Source of the DNA: Neisseriaceae bacterium | Lineage (GTDB): Bacteria > Pseudomonadota > Gammaproteobacteria > Burkholderiales > UBA11063 | Direction: 5' to 3' | DNA length: 21,399 bases | Assembly: GCA_947470205.1 (NCBI GenBank) | Contig: CANISK010000005.1 | Location: 1 to 21,399, forward strand | Shown here: positions 1 to 9,700 of the stretch, piece by piece | How positions within the stretch are numbered: the stretch's first letter is position 1 | How the letters are laid out: every line of letters starts with the position of its first letter | The notes under the pieces: generated by a model | Seen by the model: the letters and a program-made list of their open reading frames with translations, nothing else | What the model was told of the DNA's origin: nothing | Database searches by the model: none | Made by a program: the position numbers and the translations under genes

Positions 1-330
1 AAAATCTAGCTCATCATGTATTACCAATATTTCATGTGGTAATATTTTATAAAATGTTGCAAGCGCACCAACTGATTTACCAGATAAATTCATATATGTA
101 TGTGGCTTTAGTAAGATCATATCATGATTATGTGATTTAAATTTAACATATTCACCAAAAAATTTATTGTCAAATTTTAAATTAAGTTTATATTTTTCAG
201 TTAAATAATCAATAAACCAAAAACCAGCGTTATGTCTTGTGTCTTCGTATTCGTGACCATAGTTCCCTAAGCCCACTATGAGTTTTATTTTATCCAAAGG
301 AATGTTTTGAGTATTATTTACATTTGTCAT
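1..330 (-). CDS. pth: Peptidyl-tRNA hydrolase, N-terminal 110 residues (cut by window edge)
   Basis: Pth cleaves the ester bond of peptidyl-tRNAs that drop off the ribosome and recycles the tRNA in the cytoplasm. Reading the minus strand from the ATG at 330-328 gives 110 codons with no stop. The family motifs appear in order: [21 protein letters not shown], whose His is the catalytic base and whose first Asn lines the active site; the PHTYMNLSG substrate-binding loop; and HDELDF, which holds the catalytic-site Asp. About 80-90 C-terminal residues lie outside the window. The start is one base after the tyrP stop, so the gene is probably translated from the tyrP transcript. Identification is secure; a start a few codons further in (before KIKLIVG) cannot be excluded. 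Confidence 0.95.
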   Translation of the reverse strand, partial: MTNVNNTQNIPLDKIKLIVGLGNYGHEYEDTRHNAGFWFIDYLTEKYKLNLKFDNKFFGEYVKFKSHNHDMILLKPHTYMNLSGKSVGALATFYKILPHEILVIHDELDF

Positions 331-331
331 G

Positions 332-1543
332 TTATTTGATATAAGAAATTGATAATTGAATCACAACGACCACAACACCCAATATTAAAGATAACCATAA
401 TAAAAAAGGATGATTTATGAATTTAATCTTAAAAGAATGATTTTTTTTATTAAGATTTTGCATCATAAAAAATGGTATTATGATGAGTAAAATAGAGCAA
501 CACAAACCAACATAACCAAGCGCTTTAATAAAAATATCTGGCGCGTGCCATACCACTATCAACGGCAATACAAATGTTAGTATTGATGCAGCTAAGTTTT
601 TTTTAAATTTTGATAATCTATGCAATTTGAAAGCATCAATTAGAAAATAAAACAATGCAAGAGATACCCCTAAAAATGATGTAGTGACTGATATATTTGA
701 AAATATTGATACTGGAAGATATATAAAAGAACTATGAATGTTAAAATTCATGAGGTTTAATACGTCCCCCACATTTGGATTGCGTGATTGATTAAATAAA
801 CTATAAAAGCTATTAATACCAGTATGGGGTATTATTCCCATTACACCAATTATCCATATAATATATAGTATAAGGGGAATGATGCTACCAATTAACACCG
901 TACGTACCAAAATTTTTGTATCTGATTTAAGGTAAGTACGAAGTGGTGGGATGATAAGGTGTGAAGTAAAAGCAGTTATGAAAACTGGAATAGATCCAAT
1001 AAATGATCTCATAGTAAAAAATGAATATGTGAGATTTGCCGGTTTAATGTGTGACAATAAAACAAAACCCACTGAAATAAGTGCAATAAGCTTTGCGCCC
1101 AATAAAAGTCTATTAACCCAATCTACCACACTAGTGCCTAACACTACGCAGGTACCCAATACAAATACAAATAATATAGAAATAATATGCGAATTAATTT
1201 TTAATTCTGTACTAAAGGCAGATACTGCTCCTGAAATATAGGCAACAATAATAGCGTATAATAAAAATAAAAAACTACCCCAAATAACCATTTGTCCAAA
1301 TGGATTTAATAAGTTACGTCCAATCCCTGCAAAACTTACACCATCAACAGAAGCAAGAGTAGTTTCACATACCAGTAAAGCTGTATATGTCATAAGCAAC
1401 CACGAGATAAACATTACAATAGATCCAGCCAATAAACCAATCTGTGCGATGATTATAGGGAGTGCCAATACCCCAGCTCCAATCTCTGTACCTACTACTA
1501 CTAAAACACTACCAATTTGTTTGTTTAGCGATATGGAAGTCAT
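332..1543 (-). CDS. tyrP: Aromatic amino acid permease, TyrP type (HAAAP family)
   Basis: This inner-membrane symporter should import tyrosine or another aromatic amino acid with protons. The 403 residues match the length of Escherichia coli TyrP and form about eleven hydrophobic segments. Family hallmarks are the N-terminal [19 protein letters not shown], the [16 protein letters not shown] segment in the middle and ATSFLGVALG-like [12 protein letters not shown] near residue 290. TyrP fits better than Mtr or TnaB by overall pattern, but substrate specificity cannot be read from sequence. It lies downstream of tRNA-Arg on the same strand and ends one base before pth. The ribosome site is weak (AAAAGAA about 8 nt upstream of the ATG). 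Confidence 0.9.
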   Translation of the reverse strand: MTSISLNKQIGSVLVVVGTEIGAGVLALPIIIAQIGLLAGSIVMFISWLLMTYTALLVCETTLASVDGVSFAGIGRNLLNPFGQMVIWGSFLFLLYAIIVAYISGAVSAFSTELKINSHIISILFVFVLGTCVVLGTSVVDWVNRLLLGAKLIALISVGFVLLSHIKPANLTYSFFTMRSFIGSIPVFITAFTSHLIIPPLRTYLKSDTKILVRTVLIGSIIPLILYIIWIIGVMGIIPHTGINSFYSLFNQSRNPNVGDVLNLMNFNIHSSFIYLPVSIFSNISVTTSFLGVSLALFYFLIDAFKLHRLSKFKKNLAASILTFVLPLIVVWHAPDIFIKALGYVGLCCSILLIIIPFFMMQNLNKKNHSFKIKFINHPFLLWLSLILGVVVVVIQLSISYIK

Positions 1544-1581
1544 TTATAAATTCTTTTTAAGCAATTATTTAAGTAATTGTT

Positions 1582-1658
1582 TGGCGCACCCAACAGGAGT
1601 CGAACCTGTGACCTTCAGTTTCGGAAACTGACACTCTATCCAACTGAGCTATGGATGC
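1582..1658 (-). tRNA. tRNA-Arg, anticodon CCG
   Basis: The minus strand folds into a full cloverleaf of 77 nt. The acceptor stem is GCATCCA with TGGGTGC (one T-G wobble), the D stem GCTC with GAGT, the anticodon stem TCAGT with ACTGA around loop TTCCGAA, and the T stem ACAGG with CCTGT around TTCGACT. Positions 34-36 are CCG, which reads the arginine codon CGG. The 3' CCA is encoded in the DNA. No other tRNA was found in the window. Confidence 0.97.
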
Positions 1659-1712
1659 TCTTCAAATACTGTGAGTATATTTTAGATAACCGCTTATTAT
1701 ATCATTATTTAA

Positions 1713-1732
1713 GCGAAATATGGGCGAAATAT
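1713..1732. repeat. Tandem GCGAAATAT pair at the -35 position of typA
   Basis: GCGAAATAT occurs at 1713-1721 and again at 1724-1732, 11 bp start to start. The second copy covers the place where the -35 box of the typA promoter should be. One-turn spacing would suit a protein binding one DNA face. This is inference from position only. Confidence 0.45.
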
Positions 1733-1742
1733 TAGCATATTG

Positions 1743-1751
1743 TGGTATAAT
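1743..1751 (+). promoter_or_regulatory. Extended -10 promoter of the typA operon
   Basis: TGGTATAAT is a perfect extended -10 element, 37 nt upstream of the typA ATG. No good -35 lies 16-18 bp upstream (GGCGAA at 1723), which is usual for extended -10 promoters. Predicted transcription start is about 1758, giving a leader of about 30 nt. Confidence 0.6.
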
Positions 1752-1787
1752 AATTCTAATGAATTATTTTTTGTATCGGATACTACC

Positions 1788-3599
1788 ATGAAAAGAAATT
1801 TACGTAATCTTGCAATCATAGCCCATGTGGATCATGGCAAAACCACCATGGTGGATAAATTACTTCACGAATGTGGAACTTTTTCCGCGCACCAACAAGT
1901 TAGTGAACGTGTAATGGATAGTAACGACCTTGAAAAAGAGCGTGGAATTACTATTCTTGCTAAAAATGTATCTTTAGAATATAACGGCACCAGAATAAAT
2001 GTAGTAGACACCCCAGGACATGCAGATTTCGGTGGTGAGGTAGAGCGTGTATTAGGTATGGTAGATGGTGTGTTACTTTTAGTGGATGCAGTGGAAGGGC
2101 CAATGCCACAGACTAGATTTGTAACTAAAAAAGCACTTTCTCTAGGACTTAAACCAATTGTTGTGATTAATAAAATTGATAGACCGGGAGCACGTGCAAC
2201 TTGGGTTATTGATCAAACTTTTGATTTATTCGATAAATTAGGTGCTTCAGAGCAACAGCTAGATTTTCCAGTAGTTTATGCATCTGCATTGCAAGGTTTT
2301 GCCACTCTTGATATCTCTAAAACCACAACCAATATGAAGGATTTATTTGAAACCATATTAAAATATGTACCAGCTCCAGATGCAAATATAGATGCACCAC
2401 TCCAATTGCAGATATCAGCACTAGATTACTCTAGTTTTGTAGGAAGAATTGGGGTCGGGAGAATAACACAAGGTACGATTAAACCCAATCAACAAGTGAT
2501 TGTGGCAACTGGTACTGATGGTGGGCAAAAAACCGCCAAAATTAACCAAGTGCAGGTATTAAAAGGGCTAGAGAAAGTAAATGTTAATGAGGCGGTATCT
2601 GGGGACATCGTATTGATAAATGGAATTGAAGAATTAAACATTGGGCAGACTATTTGTGATGTAAATAATCCACAACCACTACCGATGCTAAATATAGATG
2701 AACCAACTCTGAGTATGAACTTCCAAGTAAATACCTCTCCACTAGCTGGTACTGAGGGGAAATTTGTGACTAGCCGTCAAATCAGAGATAGACTAACTAA
2801 AGAGCTATTAATAAACGTGGCACTTAAGGTTGAAGACACTGATAACACTGATGTATTTTTAGTATCAGGGCGTGGAGAGCTTCATTTAACGATTTTACTT
2901 GAAAACATGAGGCGTGAAGGCTATGAACTTGCAGTAGCCAAACCACATGTGGTGATGAAAGTGATAAATGGTGAAAAATGTGAGCCGTATGAAATGCTAA
3001 CCATAGATCTTGAAGATGAACATCAGGGAGCTGTAATGGAGGAGCTAGGTAGAAGACGTGGGGATTTACATGATATGTCATCGGATAGTAAAGGACGTAG
3101 TCGTTTAGAATATCGTATTCCAGCTCGTGGGCTTATTGGCTTTCAAGGCGAATTTCTAACCCTTACTCGCGGAACCGGTATTATGGCACATGTTTTTGAT
3201 GCTTATGATGTAGTAAAAGCAGATATACCCGGTAGACGTAATGGAGTGCTTGTTTCTCAAGAAAATGGCGAAGCTGTTGCCTATGCTCTATGGAATTTAG
3301 AAGACCGTGGACGCATGTTTGTATCTCCCGGAGATAAACTATACGAAGGTATGGTAATTGGTATACACACTCGCGATAACGATTTAATAGTAAACCCAAT
3401 TCGTGGTAAAAAACTTACCAACGTGCGTGCATCAGGTAAAGATGAAGCAATAAGTCTAACAACTCCAATAAAGCTATCTTTAGAGCGTGCGATTGAGTTT
3501 ATTGATGATGACGAATTAGTTGAAATTACACCGAAGTCAATTCGTATTCGTAAACGTTATTTGTCTGAAAATGATAGAAAAAAAGCAATGCGTAGTTAG
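1788..3599 (+). CDS. typA: Ribosome-associated GTPase TypA/BipA
   Basis: TypA is an EF-G-like translational GTPase that binds the 70S ribosome and supports ribosome assembly and growth under stress. At 603 residues it matches the family. The G domain has AHVDHGKTT (residues 11-19), DTPGH (74-78) and NKID (128-131). EF-G-like domains follow, then the BipA C-terminal region with [20 protein letters not shown] chose the ATG at 1788 because [18 protein letters not shown] is the standard N-terminus; an in-frame TTG at 1740 overlaps the promoter. Only 31 nt separate its stop from the next gene, so it probably leads the downstream operon. Most residues look typical of a housekeeping gene. Confidence 0.97.
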   Translation: MKRNLRNLAIIAHVDHGKTTMVDKLLHECGTFSAHQQVSERVMDSNDLEKERGITILAKNVSLEYNGTRINVVDTPGHADFGGEVERVLGMVDGVLLLVDAVEGPMPQTRFVTKKALSLGLKPIVVINKIDRPGARATWVIDQTFDLFDKLGASEQQLDFPVVYASALQGFATLDISKTTTNMKDLFETILKYVPAPDANIDAPLQLQISALDYSSFVGRIGVGRITQGTIKPNQQVIVATGTDGGQKTAKINQVQVLKGLEKVNVNEAVSGDIVLINGIEELNIGQTICDVNNPQPLPMLNIDEPTLSMNFQVNTSPLAGTEGKFVTSRQIRDRLTKELLINVALKVEDTDNTDVFLVSGRGELHLTILLENMRREGYELAVAKPHVVMKVINGEKCEPYEMLTIDLEDEHQGAVMEELGRRRGDLHDMSSDSKGRSRLEYRIPARGLIGFQGEFLTLTRGTGIMAHVFDAYDVVKADIPGRRNGVLVSQENGEAVAYALWNLEDRGRMFVSPGDKLYEGMVIGIHTRDNDLIVNPIRGKKLTNVRASGKDEAISLTTPIKLSLERAIEFIDDDELVEITPKSIRIRKRYLSENDRKKAMRS

Positions 3600-3630
3600 T
3601 CTACTTTTGTCTTTGAAGAAAATTGTATTG

Positions 3631-4824
3631 ATGAATGAAACCATGAGAAATGAATATTTAGACCATGAAGATGATAAAGATATGGATGTGCTTGATGAAG
3701 AAGGGGAAAACTCTCTAAAACCAGACAAAATAGCAATTGATAATGGAACGATATATCCAACAAAAGTGATTTTCTCGCGTGAAATGTTTTCTGTGTATGA
3801 GCTAAAAAGAAGATGTGAGGATAGAAAATCTTTGATATTAGACCCAGATTATCAACGAGATGATGTTTGGAATAATAAACGAAAATCAGAATTAATTGAA
3901 TCTATACTCATGGGTATGCCATTACCAATGTTTTATTTTTTTGCAGATGAAAATGGTGAATGGCAAGTAATTGATGGCAGACAAAGATTAACTACATTAT
4001 TTGATTATATAAATGGTGAATTTAAACTTATTAATCAATTGAATATTTTGCATGCTATTCGTCAAAAATACTTTAAAGACTTAAAACCAATAGAACAGGG
4101 TATTATTGAGGATTACTCATTACAGATAAATATTATTAAACCACCAACTCCAGATCGAGTAAAATTTGATATATTTGATAGAGTAAACCGTGGGGGCATT
4201 AGGTTAAATAATCAAGAAATGAGGAATGCTATCTATCAAGGACAAGCAACAGAATTATTAAACAAATTATCTAAAAATCCAGATTTTTTAAGCAATATTG
4301 ATAATATTGAATCCGCGCCACTTAGCAAACGCATGAAAGATAAATATATTATATTAAGATTTCTTGGGTTTTATTTATTAAAATCTTGTAAATATGATGG
4401 TATATTGTTGGATAAAAATAGTGGTAAAATTGATTATTTAAGTGATATTGACGATTTTCTTGGGAAAATAATGTATTTTCTTAATCATAGCACAGGGGCA
4501 TTCATTAAGGAGATGAAACAAATATTTTCTCAGGCAATGGCAAATGCAAAAACAATTTTTGGCGACGGGTGTTTTAGACTTTCCAAATACAGTTCAAAAC
4601 CAAGAAAATTACCAGTTAATATGGCGCTTTTTGAATCATTATCATATCTATGTGCCGATAATGCTGTACTTATAAATATAGAAAAGACTAAACGACTTGT
4701 GGATGAATTATTTACTGCGGGTGAATTTATTAATACCATAAGCACCAATTCAATTGATAGTTCCGCAAATGTAAATGGCAGATTTAAAATTATGCGAGAA
4801 ACTCTGGAGAAACTTCATCAATGA
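3631..4824 (+). CDS. DUF262 (GmrSD N-terminal-like, ParB-fold) protein
   Basis: DUF262 is a ParB/Srx-fold domain found in GmrSD-type modification-dependent nucleases and other defence proteins, where DGQQR-like motifs bind or hydrolyse nucleotide. This 397-residue protein shows the family pattern: DPDYQRDDVW (71-80), ELIESILMGMPLPMFYF, IDGRQRLTTL with the key DGRQR at 115-119, and FDRVNRGGIRLNNQEMRNA (182-200). The remaining 200 residues are helical-looking and unrecognised. No HNH motif (DUF1524) is visible, so this is not a complete GmrSD enzyme. The start at 3631 has GAAGAA 10 nt upstream; an in-frame ATG at 3643 is possible, and one at 3520 lies inside typA. The acidic N-terminal 25 residues may be unstructured. 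It overlaps the ATPase gene by 4 nt (ATGA). Confidence 0.85.
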   Translation: MNETMRNEYLDHEDDKDMDVLDEEGENSLKPDKIAIDNGTIYPTKVIFSREMFSVYELKRRCEDRKSLILDPDYQRDDVWNNKRKSELIESILMGMPLPMFYFFADENGEWQVIDGRQRLTTLFDYINGEFKLINQLNILHAIRQKYFKDLKPIEQGIIEDYSLQINIIKPPTPDRVKFDIFDRVNRGGIRLNNQEMRNAIYQGQATELLNKLSKNPDFLSNIDNIESAPLSKRMKDKYIILRFLGFYLLKSCKYDGILLDKNSGKIDYLSDIDDFLGKIMYFLNHSTGAFIKEMKQIFSQAMANAKTIFGDGCFRLSKYSSKPRKLPVNMALFESLSYLCADNAVLINIEKTKRLVDELFTAGEFINTISTNSIDSSANVNGRFKIMRETLEKLHQ

Positions 4825-5915
4825 TTAAACAAGTAATAATTAGGGGTTTTAAATGTTTTTTTAATGAAACAATAGATTTTAAACCACTTACAGTTATCAC
4901 AGGTCCTAATTCTAGTGGCAAATCTTCCCTTATTCAAGCAATTCTTATAAATTTATCTCGTATTAATCATATTAATCCATCATCAGAATTGGAGTTATAT
5001 TTGCAAAACTTAGGAGGGTTCATTGATTTAAAAAATAAAACTCAAAATCCAAGTTCTTATGAAATTGATATTTGCTTCATAACTAACGACTGTATAAAAT
5101 ATATCAGAGACTTACATATATCTAAAGTAGACGTAATATATAACAGCAATGACACCTCCCTTCACACTATGGAATATCTACGAAACATTATTAATGTACA
5201 TTATTTATCTGCAAATCGTGCTCCTATCAAAGATTTTGCTCCAGAAAACACTTCATCTGAGATACAAAATTGTGGCATCTATGGACAATTTATTGAGCAA
5301 TATTATTATTTAAATAAAACAGAAGTAATTGCTGAAGAATTGCGCCATAAAAGTGTATACAATGGCAATACATTAGAGGCTCATGTATATTATTGGTTAA
5401 GTTATATTTGTGATATTAAAGATTTATCGTTAGATGTAGAGCGGTTACCGGCTAATAGGTATCGAACATATTATAAATTAGGCACCCAAGAATATACACC
5501 TCAAAATTTGGGCAGTGGCGTTAGTTATCTTATTGCCATCCTTACCCACGCTCTACTAATGCATAAACAAAAAGATGTATTTATTATTGAAAATCCAGAA
5601 ATACATTTACATCCACTCTCACAAGCTAGACTTGGAGAATTTTTTGCATTTGTTGCCAATACTGGAAGACAAATAATTATTGAAACTCACTCCGAACATT
5701 TAATTAGCAAATTAAGATATTGTGTATATAAGGATGTTTTGCAATCTACAGATGTAATAATTCACTACCGCACTACCAATCAAAGATTTGAAAAGATAGA
5801 AATTTTAGAAAATGGCAAAATATTAAATGAAGATAATGAGCATTGTTTTCCATTTGGATTTTTTGATGCCACACTGGATGATATTTTTGAAATAAATAGC
5901 AATGCCAAGTCGTGA
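4821..5915 (+). CDS. AAA/ABC-type ATPase with DUF3696-like C-terminus
   Basis: This 364-residue protein is a RecF/OLD-like ATPase of the AAA_15/AAA_21 group. Walker A is GPNSSGKSS (28-36), the ABC signature-like GSGVSYL is at 231-237, Walker B is VFIIENPEIHLHP (253-265) and ETHSEHLI follows at 288-295. The tail, FPFGFFDATLDDIF, resembles the GFFD motif that ends DUF3696 proteins. No TOPRIM domain follows, unlike true OLD nucleases, so the effector is probably another protein. GGAGA at 4806-4810 and the ATGA overlap with the DUF262 gene indicate tight co-translation. Such ATPases beside DUF262 genes occur in defence cassettes; role here is inferred from that context. Confidence 0.85.
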   Translation: MIKQVIIRGFKCFFNETIDFKPLTVITGPNSSGKSSLIQAILINLSRINHINPSSELELYLQNLGGFIDLKNKTQNPSSYEIDICFITNDCIKYIRDLHISKVDVIYNSNDTSLHTMEYLRNIINVHYLSANRAPIKDFAPENTSSEIQNCGIYGQFIEQYYYLNKTEVIAEELRHKSVYNGNTLEAHVYYWLSYICDIKDLSLDVERLPANRYRTYYKLGTQEYTPQNLGSGVSYLIAILTHALLMHKQKDVFIIENPEIHLHPLSQARLGEFFAFVANTGRQIIIETHSEHLISKLRYCVYKDVLQSTDVIIHYRTTNQRFEKIEILENGKILNEDNEHCFPFGFFDATLDDIFEINSNAKS

Positions 5916-6720
5916 AAATTCATTATCACATGTAGTATTGTCTGATAAACTCTTCAAATTATATTATCAGTTTCATCGTCTAGGCATTACAACTGATTTG
6001 GAAAATAAAAATAATACCAGTAAGCGATTATTGATTAAGCTATTATCATCATTACAAACATTTTGTACTAATCAAGCTCAGTTAATACGTATAGGATTCG
6101 AAAAAAGTATGATAGAAGGTTTTGAACCTACGAGTATGCCGTTATTAGTACAAATATATCGGGATGATGAATCATTGGATAAATTGGTATTAAAAAGCAA
6201 ATTGAAATTATTACTTATTAGCAAGCATGATGAATGCACAGATCCAGATATACTAACCTACAATATTTTAAATGATAAACAATGTGGATTTTATTATACT
6301 AAAACATTTAACGTGAATGATGATAAAACATTTGCTATTAATCATATTAATAAATTAATTGCAGATAGTACAAAAGTTGACATTGTTGATGCATATTTTT
6401 TCGCCGATGAAACACAAGCTACAGAAAATATAAACTTATTACAACAAATGAATTTCAATCCATCTGCTGTAGTGCATATTTATTGTTATAAAGATTATTG
6501 CGAAAATCAATACTCCATATCAGAAAACTTAACAAGCATACTAAAATGCAAAAACATTATTTATGAAGATTTCCCAAAACGTGCTCATGACAGACATATT
6601 GCAACTTCTGAGGTTAAAATTCGCTTACCTAATGGGATATATTCACTCACACAAAAAAACAAAGAAGTAACTTATGCAATAGAGGTTATAACTCCAGAAA
6701 GCAAAACGGTTCGTCTATGA
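5902..6720 (+). CDS. Unrecognised protein, possible PLD-like/MIT_C-like C-terminal half
   Basis: I do not recognise this 272-residue protein. The N-terminal half (to about residue 150) is leucine- and lysine-rich with no clear motif. The C-terminal half has VDIVDAYFF (159-167) followed 60 residues later by HDRHIATSEVKI (229-240). A hydrophobic strand ending in D-x-Y-F, then an H-D-R-x-I segment, resembles degenerate phospholipase-D-like domains of the MIT C-terminal type. The canonical HxKxxxxD motif is absent, so catalysis is uncertain. It overlaps the ATPase gene by 14 nt and the fusion-enzyme gene by 4 nt, so it should work with one or both. No signal peptide or membrane segment is visible. 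It may be the effector or adaptor of a three-gene defence cassette. Confidence 0.6.
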   Translation: MPSRENSLSHVVLSDKLFKLYYQFHRLGITTDLENKNNTSKRLLIKLLSSLQTFCTNQAQLIRIGFEKSMIEGFEPTSMPLLVQIYRDDESLDKLVLKSKLKLLLISKHDECTDPDILTYNILNDKQCGFYYTKTFNVNDDKTFAINHINKLIADSTKVDIVDAYFFADETQATENINLLQQMNFNPSAVVHIYCYKDYCENQYSISENLTSILKCKNIIYEDFPKRAHDRHIATSEVKIRLPNGIYSLTQKNKEVTYAIEVITPESKTVRL

Positions 6721-9700
6721 ACAATCAATTACATCAAAAAACAGAAAATCAAAAGACAGAAGATTTACTGCAATTATATAAATTTATGGTTGCATCCAGA
6801 GAAGTAGATATTATTGAATCTGAACTTGTCAATAGCGGAGAGGCAAATTTTCTTGCATCCAGCAAAGGACATGAAGGTTGTGCAATATTTGCACCATTTT
6901 TAATTAAATCAGATTACCTTCATTGTCATTATCGCGATAAAGCCCTTATGTTAGCTCGTGGCATTTCCCCGACAATGTTTTTTTATTCGGCTCTTGCTAA
7001 AGCTGAGTCTCATTCATCTGGTAGGCAGATGGTGTCTCACATGAGTGCTCCAGAGCTTAATATCACAAGTATTGTAGCGGCTGTGGGCAGTAATGCATTA
7101 CAAGCCACTGGAGTTGCCTCTGCCATTAAAAATAACCCCGATAACCCGATTGTGATTTGTCTCATAGGGGATGGAACCACCCAACAAGGAGAGGTATTAG
7201 AAGCGATCGCTGAGGCTACACGTTCAAATTTACCATTATTATTTGTGGTACATGATAACCACTATGCAATATCTACCAAAACCACTGGCAAGACATTTTT
7301 TTCATTACCAAATGATTCACACCCACAGTCATTCTACGGAGTACCCATCCATCATATTGATGGAGTGAATATCTTTGATTCATATAATACTATAGAGCAT
7401 ATTATTGATAATATGCGATTTAATAAATCCCCTCAAATTATAATATTAAATGTGGATAGATTAGATAACCACTCAAATGCAGATGATCAAAAACTATATC
7501 GTAGTGATGAAGAAATTTTAAATAGTAAAAATAATGACCCATTAGTTTTTGCATATAATTATTTATCTCAAATTGGAGTCTCATTAGATAAAATACATCA
7601 AGCTAAAGAAGAAGCAATACTTGAAGTGCGAAATGCAATACACACAGCAAGATCTGGCAGTATTCCACAAATTTGTATTGATGCAATAAACCCATTACCA
7701 GATTACCAATCTTTAAATATCACCGAATACAGAGGCACTAAAAATAATACAACCTCACAAATAGACCCAGAAAAACGCTATACCATGTTAGAGGCAATGC
7801 GTGAGACATTTAATTATCATCTTAAAACCAATCCAGAAGTATATTTATTTGGTGAAGATATTGAAGATAAAAAAGGTGATGTATTTGGTGTAACAAAAGG
7901 ATTATCTACTAAATATCCAAATCAAGTAAAAAATAGCCCATTAAGTGAATCTACCATCATAGGTATGTCTATTGGCATGGCATTGACCAAAAAAATACCA
8001 GTAGCGTTTATCCAATTTGCCGATTTTCTCGCTCCAGCGTTTAATCAAATATATACCGAACTTGCAACGATGTATTGGCGTACTAATGGCGGTTGGAATA
8101 CACCAGTGATTATTTTTGCAGCATGTGGTGGTTATAGACCAGGGCTTGGCCCATTTCATTCTCAAACTAATGAAGCAACTTATGCGCATATACCAGGAAT
8201 AGATGTATTTATGCCATCTAATGCAGCAGATGCCGCAGGGTTGTTAAATGCTGCATTTCATTCACATCGCCCAAGTTTATTTTTATACCCAAAAAAACTT
8301 TTAAATAATAGCGGTATAACGGATACCACTTCTCGTGATATTGAACGACACATTGTCCCAATTGGCGTTGGAAGAATTATAGCTCACGGACAAGATATTA
8401 CAATGGTAGCTTGGGGCAATACTGTTTCCTTATGCATTGAAGTTGCAAATACTTTAGAAGAACATGATATTTCATGTGAAATAATCGACCTTCGCACCAT
8501 AAAACCTTTTGATAAAAAACTTATCCTACAATCTACTGCAAAAACTAAACATTTATTAGTGGTGCATGAAGATAATATGATGTGTGGGGTAGGGAGTGAA
8601 ATTTTAGCGTTTGTGATGGAAAATAGTAAAATCCCCATTAAAGCTAAGCGTATCGCAAGACCAGATACCTACACTCCGTGTAATTTTATTAATCAAATGG
8701 AGATATTGCCTTCATATGAGACTATTTTAGAGGGTGCATGTCAAATTCTTGGATATGATATCCAGTGGAATATAGATAACAACCTCGATGACACATTGTA
8801 TTATGTCAATGTTATAGGTGCCAGCCCATCTGATGAAAGTATACTAATAACTCACATATATGTAAAAGTGGGAGATGTGGTAAATACACAAGATAGATTG
8901 GTAGATATTGAAGCCAGTAAGGCCTCTGGTGAAATCTTGTCACCAACTTCTGGGGTAGTTCATGAAATTATGGTTACTCAAGATGAAAAAGCTTTAGTTG
9001 GAAGCATATTGCTTACTTTAAAAATAGACCGCAATACGCAAAATCAAATTAAAAATATTACCAAAACCCCAATCATTAAAAAACAAATTAATAATTACAC
9101 GTCACCCATGAGTCATGCTAATAAAAATAATATCCATAAGGTTGGAATAAACATACCACTTTTTCAAACCGGATCAAGATTAGTTAAAAATGATGAATTA
9201 TTAAAACAATTCCCAGGCTTTAATAATGATGATATTGTACAACGCACTGGGATCTATCAACGTTATTGGTTAGATGATAACGAAAATATTCTTGATATTG
9301 CAGCCAATGTTACGCACCGAACTTTGGAAAAATATCAACTTCAATTAGCCGATATTGATATGATAATATGTGCTACATGTACGCAAGATGTCTATAAATC
9401 TCCCTCAATGGCATGTTTAATATTAAATAAACTATATAAAATTTATGGTGAGCATTCTTTAATCGCATATGATATCAACGCTGCATGCAGTGGGTACCTG
9501 TATGCCCTACAAAATGCTACAGATTACTTAAAAACCAGACCAGATAAAAGGGTATTATTAATTACTGCCGAATATTTATCTAATCATATTAATATCAAAG
9601 ATTTTGATACTGCATTTTTATTTGGAGATGGTGTCACTGCTACTATTATTTCAGGGGAAAATTATCTTGATAGCACATTTGCTACGGTAGATAATATTTA

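Noticed and set aside
951..1241. 96-residue open frame antisense to tyrP
   Set aside because: Shadow of a well-supported membrane protein gene, with no family resemblance.
1562..1579. CAATTA/TAATTG hairpin just after tRNA-Arg as a terminator
   Set aside because: Only 6 AT-rich base pairs and no T-run on the downstream side; too weak to call.
1740..1787. TTG start extending TypA by 16 residues
   Set aside because: The extension overlaps the TGGTATAAT promoter and is not family-like; [18 protein letters not shown] at 1788 is the standard start.
3520..3630. In-frame upstream ATG extending the DUF262 protein by 37 residues
   Set aside because: It lies inside the typA coding region in another frame, and the added residues do not resemble the family; 3631 has a ribosome site.
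4821..5915. OLD-family nuclease or PARIS AriA
   Set aside because: No TOPRIM domain, no DUF4435 partner; the GFFD-type tail points to DUF3696 instead.
9108..9140. Internal start for a separate KAS III protein (ATG at the linker)
   Set aside because: The frame is open and continuous with the lipoyl domain and no ribosome site precedes the internal ATG; fusion is the simpler reading.
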